A stretch of DNA of 57,198 nt from Streptomyces sp. NK15101 (GCF_020400725.1 NZ_JAINVG010000047.1:1-57198); one strand, 5' to 3'; shown: positions 48,303 to 56,029, counted from the first letter of the stretch. Made by a program: numbers and translations. The notes: generated from the letters alone by a model not told the origin.

Positions 48303-49153
48303 CCGCCGTCCTGACCCGCAGGCCCGGCCTCGCGAAGATCCGCACCGCCCGGTCCCCGCTGTACCTGGCCTGCCTCGGCCTCGTCGCCCTCGTCACGGCC
48401 GCCGCGCTCCTCGCGCCGTGGCTCGTGCCGTACGACCCCAACGCCGTCGACCTCGGCAACGCGCTGGCCGGGCCCTCCCCGGAGCATCTGCTCGGGGTCG
48501 ACGCCGCCGGGCGTGACACCTTCTCCCGGCTGCTCCTCGGCGCCCGCACCTCGCTGCTCGGTCCGCTCGGCGTCGTCGTCTTCTCCACCCTCGCCGGAAT
48601 CGCGGTCGGCACGGCCGCGGGCTGGCGGGGCGGCTGGCTCGACTCCGTCCTCTCGCGCAGCACCGAGCTCGTCTTCGCGTTCCCCGGCATGCTGCTCGCG
48701 ATCCTCGTCATCTCGATCTACGGCGAGGGACTCCTCGCCCCGGTCATCGCGCTCTCCATCGCCTACCTGCCGTACGTCAGCCGGCTCACCCGCTCCCTCG
48801 TCCTGGCCGAACGCAAACGTCCTTACGTCAGCGCCTACCAGGTCCAGGGACACTCGGCCCTCCAGATCAGCCTGCGCCACATCCTGCCCAACATCGCCCC
48901 CGTCGTCCTCGCCCAGTCCACCATCAACTTCGGCTACGCACTGATGGACCTCGCCGGCCTGTCCTTCCTCGGCCTCGGCGTACCCGCGCTCACTCCCGAC
49001 TGGGGCCGCATGGTCTTCGACGGCCAGACCGCCATCCAGCGGGGCTATCCGCTCTCCGCGGTCCTGCCCAGCGTGTTCATCGTGCTCACCGTCGTCGCCT
49101 TCAACGTCGTCGGAGAGCGCTGGGCCGACCGCGTCGCCAGGAGAGACCGATGA
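48299..49153 (+). CDS. ABC transporter permease, DppC type
   Basis: A 284-residue permease with about six membrane helices. DppC/OppC features: an N-terminal helix followed by PYDPNAVDLGNALAGPSPEH and LLGVDAAGRDTFSRLLLGAR, and the EAA loop RPYVSAYQVQGHSALQISLR. ATG 48299 overlaps the stop of the DppB-type gene (ATGA) and lies after GCGAGGAG-like sequence. Partner of the preceding permease. Confidence 0.9.
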   Translation: MTAVLTRRPGLAKIRTARSPLYLACLGLVALVTAAALLAPWLVPYDPNAVDLGNALAGPSPEHLLGVDAAGRDTFSRLLLGARTSLLGPLGVVVFSTLAGIAVGTAAGWRGGWLDSVLSRSTELVFAFPGMLLAILVISIYGEGLLAPVIALSIAYLPYVSRLTRSLVLAERKRPYVSAYQVQGHSALQISLRHILPNIAPVVLAQSTINFGYALMDLAGLSFLGLGVPALTPDWGRMVFDGQTAIQRGYPLSAVLPSVFIVLTVVAFNVVGERWADRVARRDR

Positions 49154-50139
49154 CTTCCACGTACACGCTCGACGTCCAAGGGCTGCGGATCACCCTGCCC
49201 GGCACGGCCCGCCCCGTCCTCGACGGCGTCGACCTCCACGTCGCCGCCGGCGAGACCGTCGCCCTCGTCGGAGAGTCCGGATCCGGGAAGACCCTCACCT
49301 CGCGCAGCGCGCTCGGCCTGCTGCCTCCCGGGGCCGTCGTCGAGGGCCGGGTCCGCGTGCTCGGACACGACGTGCTCGCCATGCGGGGCGAGCAGCTGCG
49401 CGCCCTGCGCACCGACACCGTCGCCATGATCTTCCAGGACCCCCGCGCCGCCCTCAACCCCCTGCGCCGCATCGGCGACTTCCTCACCGAGAGCGTCACC
49501 CTGACCGGCGGCATGACCCGGACGGACGCCACCGCCCGCGCAGCCGAACTCCTGCGGGCGGTCGGCCTGGACGACTCCGCCCTGCACAAGTACCCCGGCC
49601 AGGTCTCCGGCGGCATGCTGCAACGCGTCGTGATCGCCGCCGCGCTCATGGGAGACCCCGAACTCCTCCTCGCGGACGAGCCCACCACGGCGCTCGACGT
49701 CACCACGCAGGCCGAGGTCATCGCGCTCCTGGCCGAACTGCGGGCACGCTTCCGCACCGGACTGCTCTTCGTCACCCACGACCTCGACCTCGCCGCCGCC
49801 ATCAGCGACCGCGTCTACGTCATGTACGCCGGCCGGATCGCCGAGAGCGGCCCCGCCGAAGCCCTCTTCGCCCGGCCCCGGCACCCGTACACCGCGGCGC
49901 TGCTCGCCTCCACCCCCCGCCTCGAAGCCCCGCAGGGGCGGCTCGCCGCCATCGACGGGCAGCCCCCCGACCTGCGCCACGAACTGCCCGGCTGCCCGTT
50001 CGCCGCCCGCTGCCCCCTCGCCACGGAGGTCTGCGAGCAGCAGGTGCCCGAGCCGACCACCGCACCGGGCCTGCCGACGCACCAGGCCGCGTGCCACCAC
50101 AGCGACCGTCTCACGGAGAGCCCCGCCGATGCCCGATAA
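49150..50139 (+). CDS. ABC transporter ATP-binding protein, DppD type
   Basis: A 329-residue ATPase. Walker A GESGSGKT at 41-48, Q-loop in FQDPRAALNPL, signature VSGGMLQRV near 152-160, Walker B ELLLADEPTTALDV, and switch His in VTHDLD. The C-terminal oligopeptide-transporter extension with cysteine-rich GCPFAARCPLATEVC is present; in this family it can bind an iron-sulfur cluster. ATG 49150 overlaps the upstream stop. It energises the importer together with the next gene product. Confidence 0.92.
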   Translation: MTSTYTLDVQGLRITLPGTARPVLDGVDLHVAAGETVALVGESGSGKTLTSRSALGLLPPGAVVEGRVRVLGHDVLAMRGEQLRALRTDTVAMIFQDPRAALNPLRRIGDFLTESVTLTGGMTRTDATARAAELLRAVGLDDSALHKYPGQVSGGMLQRVVIAAALMGDPELLLADEPTTALDVTTQAEVIALLAELRARFRTGLLFVTHDLDLAAAISDRVYVMYAGRIAESGPAEALFARPRHPYTAALLASTPRLEAPQGRLAAIDGQPPDLRHELPGCPFAARCPLATEVCEQQVPEPTTAPGLPTHQAACHHSDRLTESPADAR

Positions 50140-50926
50140 CGTCCTGGAGGCCGTGGGCCTCCACCGCACCTTCGGGAGCGTTCGCGCCGTCGACGACGTG
50201 TCCTTCGCACTCCCCGAGGGCGGGTCCCTGGGCATCGTGGGCGAGTCCGGCTCCGGCAAGACCACCACCGCCCGGATCGTCGTCGGTCTCGAACAGGCCG
50301 ACGGCGGAGAGGTCCGGGTACGCGGCCGGGCCCGCGGCACGCGGGTCCGCGGCCGGGCCCGGCGCCTGGCACGCGCGCGAGAGGTCCAGATGGTCTTCCA
50401 GGACCCCTACCTCTCCCTCGACCCGAGGACCAGCGTCGAACAGGTCCTGCGCGAGACCCTGCGCCTGCACTTCCCCGGCACCGACCACGACCGGCGCGTC
50501 CGGGAGCTCCTCGACCAGGTCGGCCTGGGCACCCGAGCCGCCGACGCCCGGCCGAAGCAGCTCTCCGGTGGCCAACGCCAACGCGTCGCCATCGCCCGCG
50601 CCCTCGCCGTCGAACCGGCCGTCCTCGTCCTGGACGAGGCGGTCGCCGCCCTCGACGTCTCCGTACAGGCGCAGATCCTCAACCTGCTCGCCGACATCCG
50701 CGAGGAGACCCGGATCGGCTACCTGTTCATCACCCACGACCTCGGCGTGGTCCGCTGCGTCACCGACGACGTCATCGTCATGCGCAAGGGCCGTGTCGTC
50801 GAGGCGGGTCCCACGGCCGAGGTGCTCGCCGCACCCCGACACCCCTACACACGGCTGCTTCTGGAATCCGTACCCCGTCCGGACTGGGATCCGGAGGCGA
50901 TCGCCGCTGCCCGTCGGGCGCTCTGA
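50129..50926 (+). CDS. ABC transporter ATP-binding protein, DppF type
   Basis: A 265-residue ATPase with Walker A GESGSGKT at 39-46, FQDPYLSLDPR, signature LSGGQRQRVAIARAL, Walker B VLVLDEAVAALDVS (Ala where most have Pro after the DE) and FITHDLGVVR. The usual C-terminal cysteine extension is missing and the protein ends soon after PRHPYTRLLLESVPRPDWDP, so it is shorter than its partner. ATG 50129 lies within the end of the DppD-type gene. It is the last gene of the transporter unit. Confidence 0.9.
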   Translation: MPDNVLEAVGLHRTFGSVRAVDDVSFALPEGGSLGIVGESGSGKTTTARIVVGLEQADGGEVRVRGRARGTRVRGRARRLARAREVQMVFQDPYLSLDPRTSVEQVLRETLRLHFPGTDHDRRVRELLDQVGLGTRAADARPKQLSGGQRQRVAIARALAVEPAVLVLDEAVAALDVSVQAQILNLLADIREETRIGYLFITHDLGVVRCVTDDVIVMRKGRVVEAGPTAEVLAAPRHPYTRLLLESVPRPDWDPEAIAAARRAL

Positions 50927-50999
50927 CGGCCGGTGGGGGCACACGACGCCCGCTGCGGGCGCACGCGCTCGTGCGCCCGCCCCGGCTCTGCTCCGAGTC

Positions 51000-51197
51000 C
51001 TGAACCGGCGTGGCTTCCTCGTCACCGTCGGAGCGACCGCCGTCGGCGATTTCCACCTCTGCAACGGCGCCGTCATCTCCGCCCGGTTCGGTGACCGGAG
51101 GGCGAACGAGGCCGCCCGGACGACGCTGCGACGCCTGTACCCCGACCGGTACGTCGAGCAGCTGGACATCGACCGCCTCGGCACGGGCGGCGGACAG
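51000..51197 (+). pseudogene. Relic of a sixth deiminase-family gene
   Basis: A frame without its own start joins a Tat-like RRGFLVTVGA piece to a sequence matching the C-terminal end of the deiminases: FHLCNGAVISARFGDRRANE, then YPDRYVEQLDIDRLGTGGG. Compare copy 2, FYIGNDAVYMPKFGDRKADD and VQVNIDTIATGGGG. About 300 central residues are gone, and the sequence departs from the family just before the catalytic GGGGxHC cysteine. It lies between the transporter genes and the permease promoter and shows that the island once held at least six copies. Confidence 0.7.
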
Positions 51198-51290
51198 CCG
51201 ACGCCGACGCCGTCGACCGTCGTGGACGTGGTGACCGCGGCGGACGCGCGTCTGCTGCGGAGCAGGGCCGAGCCGGAGAGGCCCGCCGCC

Positions 51291-51310
51291 CTGGCTGAAA
51301 TTTTCGTCAA
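51291..51310 (+). promoter_or_regulatory. Degenerate operator copy upstream of the permease promoter
   Basis: CTGGCTGAAATTTTCGTCAA matches 16 of 20 positions of the operator consensus and lies 36 bp upstream of the good copy at 51327. It may be a decayed site that once served the relic gene, or an auxiliary repressor site. Confidence 0.5.
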
Positions 51311-51326
51311 TTCGCCGTTCAAGTTA

Positions 51327-51356
51327 TTGACTGAAATTTAAGTCAATCCCTACGGT
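51327..51356 (+). promoter_or_regulatory. Promoter with operator for NCS1 permease and deiminase copy 5
   Basis: TTGACTGAAATTTAAGTCAA (51327-51346), with one arm mismatch pair. TTGACT is the -35; TACGGT 18 bp further is the likely -10. The permease starts at 51431. Confidence 0.78.
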
Positions 51357-51430
51357 GGGCGCACCCGAACGGCGCCGCGGATTCCCGGGCGCCGGCGGAT
51401 TCGTGGAAGCACCCGTGAACAGGAGCCCAC

Positions 51431-52882
51431 ATGGGGCCAGTTGATTCGCCGACGTATGATCCCGCCCCCGCCGCAGGGATCGAGCAGCACTCGATCGATT
51501 GGGTGCCCCTCTCGGAACGACATGGCAAACCGTCGAGCGTCGGGGCCATCTGGTTCGTCGGCAGCCTCAACCTCACCGGTCTGGCGACCGGTGTCGTGAC
51601 GCTGTCCATGGGGGCCTCCCTCGTGTGGACGGTGATCGCCACCGTTCTCGGCTCGCTCTTCGGCACCTTCTTCATGGCGTTCCACTCGGCCCAGGGGCCC
51701 CAGTTGGGGCTGCCCCAACTCGTACAGTCCAGGCCCCAGTTCGGCTACCTGGGGGCCGCGCTCACCGTGTGGGTGTTCGCCCTGATCAACTACGTGGCCT
51801 TCAACACGTCCGACGCCCTGCTGTCCGGCCAGGCCATGAACCTGCTCACCGGGATACCCAACACCCTCGGCTACCTCCTCGCCGCCGCGGTGGCGACCGT
51901 GATCGCCCTCTTCGGGTACGAGTGGATCCACAAGCTCAACAAGTGGCTCACCTGGCCCTTCGTCGTGATCACCGCGGCCGTCACCGCGGCAGCCCTGTTC
52001 GGCGGAGGGCTGCCGGACGGCGTCTGGAACGCGGGGCCGTTCGAACTCGCTCCGTTCATGCTCGTGTTCGTCTTCGTCGCCGGCTTCCAGCTGGGCTGGG
52101 CACCGTATGTCTCGGACTACTCGCGCTACCTCAGACCCGACGTCCCCGTGCGCAGCACCTTCTGGTGGACCTACCTGCCCAGTGCGGTCTCCGGGATCTG
52201 GGTCTTCGTCCTCGGTGCCGTGGTCTCGGCCGGCGCCCCCGAGGGCACGGACCCGGTCACCGCCCTGAAGCTGTCGGCCGACCGGCTGTTCGACGGGTTC
52301 GGCACGGTCGCGGTCGTCGTGCTGCTGGTCGGACTGCTCTCCATCATGGCGATCAACCAGTACGGCGGCAGCCTCACGATGATCTCCATCGTCGACTCGT
52401 TCCGGCCGGTCAAACCGACCCGGACCATCCGGGTCGCCACGATCGGGATCATGCTGGCCGCCGTCGGGACGGTCTCCACCCTCGTCGGTATCGACCAGTT
52501 CAACTGGTTCTTCGCCAACGTGGTGGTGGTCCTGACGTACCTGTTCATCCCGTGGACGGCCATCAACCTGGTCGACTTCTTCTTCGTCCGGCGCGGCCAG
52601 TACGTCGTCAAGGAGATCTTCAACCCGCACGGGGTCTACGGCCGGTGGGGCTGGCGCGGAAACCTCGCCTACCTGATCGGACTGGCCTGCATGGCCCCGT
52701 TCATGGTCATCACCGGCCTCTTCGTCGGGCCCGTCGCAGAGCGCCTCGGCGGCGTCGACTGCTCGGTCCTCGTCGGCCTGCCGGTGGCCGGAGGCCTCTA
52801 CTGGGCCTTCGCCCGAAGTCTCGACCTGGCCACCGAACGCCGGATGGTCCGGGAGGAGGGACTGCTGGACCCACTCCACTGA
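51431..52882 (+). CDS. NCS1-family permease (cytosine/purine/allantoin type)
   Basis: A 483-residue transporter with about twelve hydrophobic segments, such as GLATGVVTLSMGASLVWTVI, ALINYVAFNTSDALLSGQAM, APFMLVFVFVAGFQLGWAPY and WFFANVVVVLTYLFIPWTAI. The pattern HSAQGPQLGLPQLVQSRPQF and APYVSDYSRYL is typical of purine-cytosine permeases. NCS1 proteins carry nucleobases and ureido compounds such as allantoin and hydantoins by cation symport. Linked to deiminases and a urease, uptake of a guanidino or ureido compound is plausible. ATG 51431 follows ACAGGAG. Deiminase copy 5 follows after 59 bp in the same unit. Confidence 0.85.
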   Translation: MGPVDSPTYDPAPAAGIEQHSIDWVPLSERHGKPSSVGAIWFVGSLNLTGLATGVVTLSMGASLVWTVIATVLGSLFGTFFMAFHSAQGPQLGLPQLVQSRPQFGYLGAALTVWVFALINYVAFNTSDALLSGQAMNLLTGIPNTLGYLLAAAVATVIALFGYEWIHKLNKWLTWPFVVITAAVTAAALFGGGLPDGVWNAGPFELAPFMLVFVFVAGFQLGWAPYVSDYSRYLRPDVPVRSTFWWTYLPSAVSGIWVFVLGAVVSAGAPEGTDPVTALKLSADRLFDGFGTVAVVVLLVGLLSIMAINQYGGSLTMISIVDSFRPVKPTRTIRVATIGIMLAAVGTVSTLVGIDQFNWFFANVVVVLTYLFIPWTAINLVDFFFVRRGQYVVKEIFNPHGVYGRWGWRGNLAYLIGLACMAPFMVITGLFVGPVAERLGGVDCSVLVGLPVAGGLYWAFARSLDLATERRMVREEGLLDPLH

Positions 52883-52941
52883 GCGACCCGCAGAGCAACC
52901 CGCGCCCGCACGTACAGAACCTTTGAGAGAAGGAGCACCAC

Positions 52942-54111
52942 GTGAAGACAGAGCACGACGGCGAACGACCGGGCATCAGCCGCAGAAGCCTCCTGGCCCG
53001 AACCGGAGCGGTCGCGGCCGCCCTGGCGGCCGGACCCGTCCTCGGCGGGATCCAGCCCGCCATGGCCGCGTCCTGGAGGGTCCCCGGTGAGGACGAGTCG
53101 CACAAGCGGACCTGGATGGCCTGGCCGTCCAGCTACACGATCTGGGGCAACCTGCTGTCCAAGATCCAGGCCGACATCGCCAAGCTCGCCAAGGAAGTCG
53201 CCAAGTACGAGCCGGTCGTCATGTGCGCGGACGGCTCGTCCGCCGCCTCGCAGGCCAGGACCATGTGCGGATCCACGGTCACCGTGATCAGCTCGATTCC
53301 GGTCTCGGACTGCTGGATGCGGGACACCGGCCCGCTGTTCCGCGTCGACGGAGCGGGCGGCCTCGACGCCTTCGGCCTCAACTTCAACGCCTGGGGCGAG
53401 AACGCCACGACCTTCTACGGCCTCCCCGCCTCCGCCTACGACAAGGACCGCACGGTCGCGCCCAAGGTCGCCGCCTACAGCGGCGCCCCGTTCGCGAAGG
53501 CGTCCGTGGTCGGCGAGGGCGGCGGCGTGGAGTACGACGGCGACGGCACCCTGATGGCCACCGAGAGCTGCTGGCTGAACGCCAACCGCAACCCCGGCAA
53601 GTCCCGCAGCCAGATCGAGGCGGAACTGCTGTCCCGCTTCGGCGCGTCGAAGATGATCTGGCTGCCCGGCGTCACCGGGCAGGACGTCACCGACGGCCAC
53701 ATCGACGGAACCGCCCGCTACATCCGGCCCGGCGTGGTCATGGTGCAGCTGGCCGGCGCCGTACGCCCCGACGTCTGGACCGCCAACGCCCAGGCCATCC
53801 GCGACACCCTGGTCGCCGCGACCGACGCCAGGGGCCGCCGGCTCCAGGTCCTCACCATCGAAGGACCCGACACCCTGCCCCGCATCCAGGCGGGCAAGCA
53901 GGCCGACTTCCTCAGCTCCTACATGAACTGGACGGTCACCAACCAGGCGATCATCACCACCCAGTTCGGCGACACCGCCAAGGACGCGGCGGCCAAGTCG
54001 GCCATCGCCGCCGCCTACGGCCGCCCCGTCGTCCAGCTCAACCTCGACAACCTCTACGGCAACGGCGGCGGAGGCGCCCACTGCGTCACCATGCAGGAAC
54101 CCAACCGCTGA
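52942..54111 (+). CDS. Tat-exported agmatine deiminase/PPAD-family enzyme (copy 5)
   Basis: A 389-residue deiminase, the most diverged of the exported copies. Tat motif ISRRSLLAR at 12-20, Ala-rich core, cleavage near AMA-A (residue 43). Motifs: TWMAWPSS, CWMRDTGP, EGGGVEYDG, NANRNPGK, DVTDGHIDGTARY and GGGGAHCVTM with Cys381; the Thr-Gln after the Cys in the other exported copies is Thr-Met here. Start is GTG 52942 with AGAAGGAG upstream. It is second in the unit after the NCS1 permease and is followed by a strong terminator near the right end of the island. Confidence 0.87.
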   Translation: MKTEHDGERPGISRRSLLARTGAVAAALAAGPVLGGIQPAMAASWRVPGEDESHKRTWMAWPSSYTIWGNLLSKIQADIAKLAKEVAKYEPVVMCADGSSAASQARTMCGSTVTVISSIPVSDCWMRDTGPLFRVDGAGGLDAFGLNFNAWGENATTFYGLPASAYDKDRTVAPKVAAYSGAPFAKASVVGEGGGVEYDGDGTLMATESCWLNANRNPGKSRSQIEAELLSRFGASKMIWLPGVTGQDVTDGHIDGTARYIRPGVVMVQLAGAVRPDVWTANAQAIRDTLVAATDARGRRLQVLTIEGPDTLPRIQAGKQADFLSSYMNWTVTNQAIITTQFGDTAKDAAAKSAIAAAYGRPVVQLNLDNLYGNGGGGAHCVTMQEPNR

Positions 54112-54116
54112 TCCAC

Positions 54117-54148
54117 CGGCCCGGGTCCTGTCCGCGGGACCCGGGCCG
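54117..54148. terminator. Perfect 12-bp hairpin at the end of the island cargo
   Basis: CGGCCCGGGTCC (54117-54128) and GGACCCGGGCCG (54137-54148), 8-nt loop, six bases after the stop of deiminase copy 5. It protects panD from read-through. Confidence 0.8.
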
Positions 54149-54309
54149 TTCCGAGCGACCGGCTGTGGACCGGTCGCAGTGAAATGCGGAACGCAAGGGG
54201 TACGGCCTGCCTTACGGCGACCGGTTGCCCGGTGGGCAAGTCCGAGGCGTTCTCCGGGGAAGCGAGTCGATCTGACCCCTCTTCCTTCGTGTGACGCACC
54301 GTCGGGAAA

Positions 54310-54548
54310 GTCAGCATTCGGTCAGCATGAGTCCCCGCGCGTTCAGGGGCGGTCCATCCCGGCAGGCGCCGGTGCGGCGCGAAATCCCAGGTGGGAAGCC
54401 GTCCAGCCCGACCGGAGCGATGTTCCTCACAAACATCGTTCGGCGTGTCCCGGTGTACAGTCGAGACCGCCCTTGACCTGCACAAAGCAGGCAGGGAGCC
54501 GTCTTAGAGGAGTCCCAAGTGCTGCGTACTCTGTTCAAGTCCAAGATC
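54310..54548 (+). repeat. Right attachment repeat containing the panD leader and start
   Basis: Counterpart of 26806-27042. The perfect 42-bp core is 54507-54548 and covers the ribosome binding site and codons 1-10 of panD. The region upstream is the element-borne version of the panD leader. It contains a small inverted repeat GATGTT/AACATC (54419-54437), a CCTGC/GCAGG inverted repeat, and a -10-like TACAGT (TAGAGT in the left copy), all kept in both copies. Confidence 0.88.
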
Positions 54549-54944
54549 CACCGCGCCACCGTGACCCAGGCGGACCTGCACTACGTCGGTTCGGTCACCG
54601 TCGACGCGGAGCTGATGGAGGCGGCCGATCTGCTGCCCGGCGAGCTGGTCCACATCGTCGACATCGACAACGGGGCCCGCCTGGAGACCTACGTCATCGA
54701 GGGCGAGCGCGGCTCCGGCGTCATCGGGATCAACGGTGCCGCCGCCCACCTCGTGCACCCCGGCGACCTGGTGATCCTCATCAGCTACGGGCAGATGGAG
54801 GACGCGGAGGCGCGGACCTTCGTGCCGCGCGTCGTGCACGTCGACGGCGACAACCGCATCGTGGAGCTGGGGGGCGACGCGTCCGCTCCCGTCCCCGGCA
54901 GCGACACGGTGCGGCCCCCGCACGCCGTGCCCTCCTCCGTCTGA
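54519..54944 (+). CDS. panD: Aspartate 1-decarboxylase
   Basis: A 141-residue pyruvoyl enzyme converting L-aspartate to beta-alanine for pantothenate and CoA synthesis; cytosolic tetramer. Self-processing occurs between Gly24 and Ser25 (HYVGSVT). Other conserved parts: MLRTLFKSKIHRATVT, YVIEGERGSGVIGINGAAAH and GDLVILISYG. GTG 54519 has GAGGAG six bases upstream. The C-terminal 25 residues are a variable tail. The island core ends at codon 10, so the first ten codons and the whole leader now come from the right attachment repeat, while the protein sequence remains intact. Confidence 0.95.
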   Translation: MLRTLFKSKIHRATVTQADLHYVGSVTVDAELMEAADLLPGELVHIVDIDNGARLETYVIEGERGSGVIGINGAAAHLVHPGDLVILISYGQMEDAEARTFVPRVVHVDGDNRIVELGGDASAPVPGSDTVRPPHAVPSSV

Positions 54945-55137
54945 GCGGCGAAAGCCGGATCGAGGCCGTTCCGGGGCTTCGGTGACCGCCGGTCGCCCGG
55001 TCCTCTCCGCGAGGGGACCGGGTGACCCGAAGGGCGGGGGCCGGCGGGCGCGGCCGGGGCGGTGGGGCGACCCTGGAGGGGGGAGACCCCGTGCAGGAGG
55101 CCCCCGCAAGGGAGACCCGTCGACCGGGAGGTCCGTG

Positions 55138-55326
55138 ATGACCCATCCCTTCCCCGATCCGCTGCCCCCGTCGCCGATCCCTCCGCCGGTTCCCTCGCCG
55201 CCGCCGGTGCCCCCGCCGAACCCGGTGCCGGCTCCGCCGGACCCGGCGCCTCCGCCCGCTCCCCAGCCGGGCGGTCCCGTACCGGACCCCGAGCCACGGC
55301 CCGAGCCCGGCCCCGCCGGCGGGTGA
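55138..55326 (+). CDS. Proline-rich small protein
   Basis: A 62-residue frame starting MTHPFPDPLPPSPIPPPVPS and almost half proline, ending GPAGG. GGGAGG eight bases before ATG 55138 supports translation. No signal or domain. Such proline-rich short frames occur often beside similar genes in Streptomyces; whether it is a functional protein is unclear. Confidence 0.45.
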   Translation: MTHPFPDPLPPSPIPPPVPSPPPVPPPNPVPAPPDPAPPPAPQPGGPVPDPEPRPEPGPAGG

Positions 55327-55437
55327 GCGGAGTCGACTCGGAGGTGACATAAGGGGCCCGGGCTTCCGCGCAACCCTTGTCACGGAGTGTGCGCCACCCC
55401 TAACTTGGACGGCTGCTGCTGTGTTCAAGGGGGGCCC

Positions 55438-56029
55438 ATGGCCGTACGCGGACGTCACCGCCGCCACCAGCCGAGCCGGATCAACCGTGCCTCGCTCACC
55501 GTCACGGCGGGGGGCGCCCGCGCGGGGCCGGCGCCGATCGGCCGCGGGGCGGGGGGGGCGCGTCTCACCGTCCCCCGCCCCCCCCACCCCCCCCCCGCCG
55601 CGCCCCCCCCCCACCCCCGAGCCGACGCCCCCGCCCCCCCCCCCCCCGGCCCGGACGCCCCCGCCCCCCGCCCCGTCCCCGAAGCCCCCCCCGAACCCCG
55701 AGCCGCCCCCGCCGCCCGCGCCGAAACCGGCCCCGCCCCGGCCGGCGCCGGAGCCGCCGGCCACCAGGCCCGCACCCCGCCCGGAGCCGCCGCCCCCCGC
55801 GCCCCCGGCCACCAGACCGCCGGAGCCCGCGGCCGCGCCTCCGCCGTCCCCGACCCCACCGCCCACCGTGCGGCCCCGACCGCCGTCCCCCTCCTCCGTG
55901 GCGCTGCCCCACTACCGCCCGGCGACGCACACCAAGCAGAAGGGGGGCACCTCCGTCGTCACCGCGACGCTGATGATCACCGCCCCGGCCGTCCTCGCGA
56001 CGGCGATCCTGCGCCCGCGCTCCAAGTGA
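55438..56029 (+). pseudogene. Proline-rich protein with Rpf-like leader, frameshifted in homopolymers
   Basis: ATG 55438, just after AAGGGGGG, opens MAVRGRHRRHQPSRINRASL and TVTAGGA, the well-known N-terminus of secreted Streptomyces Rpf/LysM-type cell-wall proteins. This frame then enters long G and C runs (55545-55650, including about 14 consecutive C at 55634-55647). A sensible C-terminus (VALPHYRPATHTKQKGG, then SVVTATLMITAPAVLATAIL and a basic end, a membrane anchor) is in another frame, ending at TGA 56027-56029. A proline-rich stalk of about 100 residues connects them. One or more indels in the homopolymers, real or from sequencing, break the gene. Confidence 0.55.

Larger units (their letters stand above)
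27001..54548. mobile_element. Integrative genomic island inserted at the 5' end of panD
   Basis: Bounded by identical 42-bp cores at 27001-27042 and 54507-54548 (offset 27506 bp), with a tyrosine integrase immediately inside the left core. The right core is in the start of the intact panD. The island also carries a diverged copy of about 200 bp of the panD upstream region at its right end, so panD keeps a leader after insertion. Cargo: deiminase paralogues, urease pair, transporters, signalling proteins and two TetR regulators. No conjugation, replication or phage structural genes are visible and no excisionase is evident, so self-transfer is not indicated. Confidence 0.85.

Noticed and set aside
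27001..54548. A guanidine riboswitch (ykkC-type) controlling the island
   Set aside because: I looked at the leaders of the deiminase, urease and transporter units and saw only short leaders after the operator promoters, without a conserved ykkC-type fold. A covariance-model search would be needed to exclude it fully.
27001..54548. A conjugative or prophage element
   Set aside because: Apart from the integrase, no FtsK-like transfer gene, replication initiator or phage structural gene is present between the attachment repeats.
55138..55860. A CRISPR-like or tandem DNA repeat array in the proline-rich region
   Set aside because: The repetition is irregular proline codons and C homopolymers, with no constant repeat unit or spacers. 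I saw no CRISPR array anywhere in the window.
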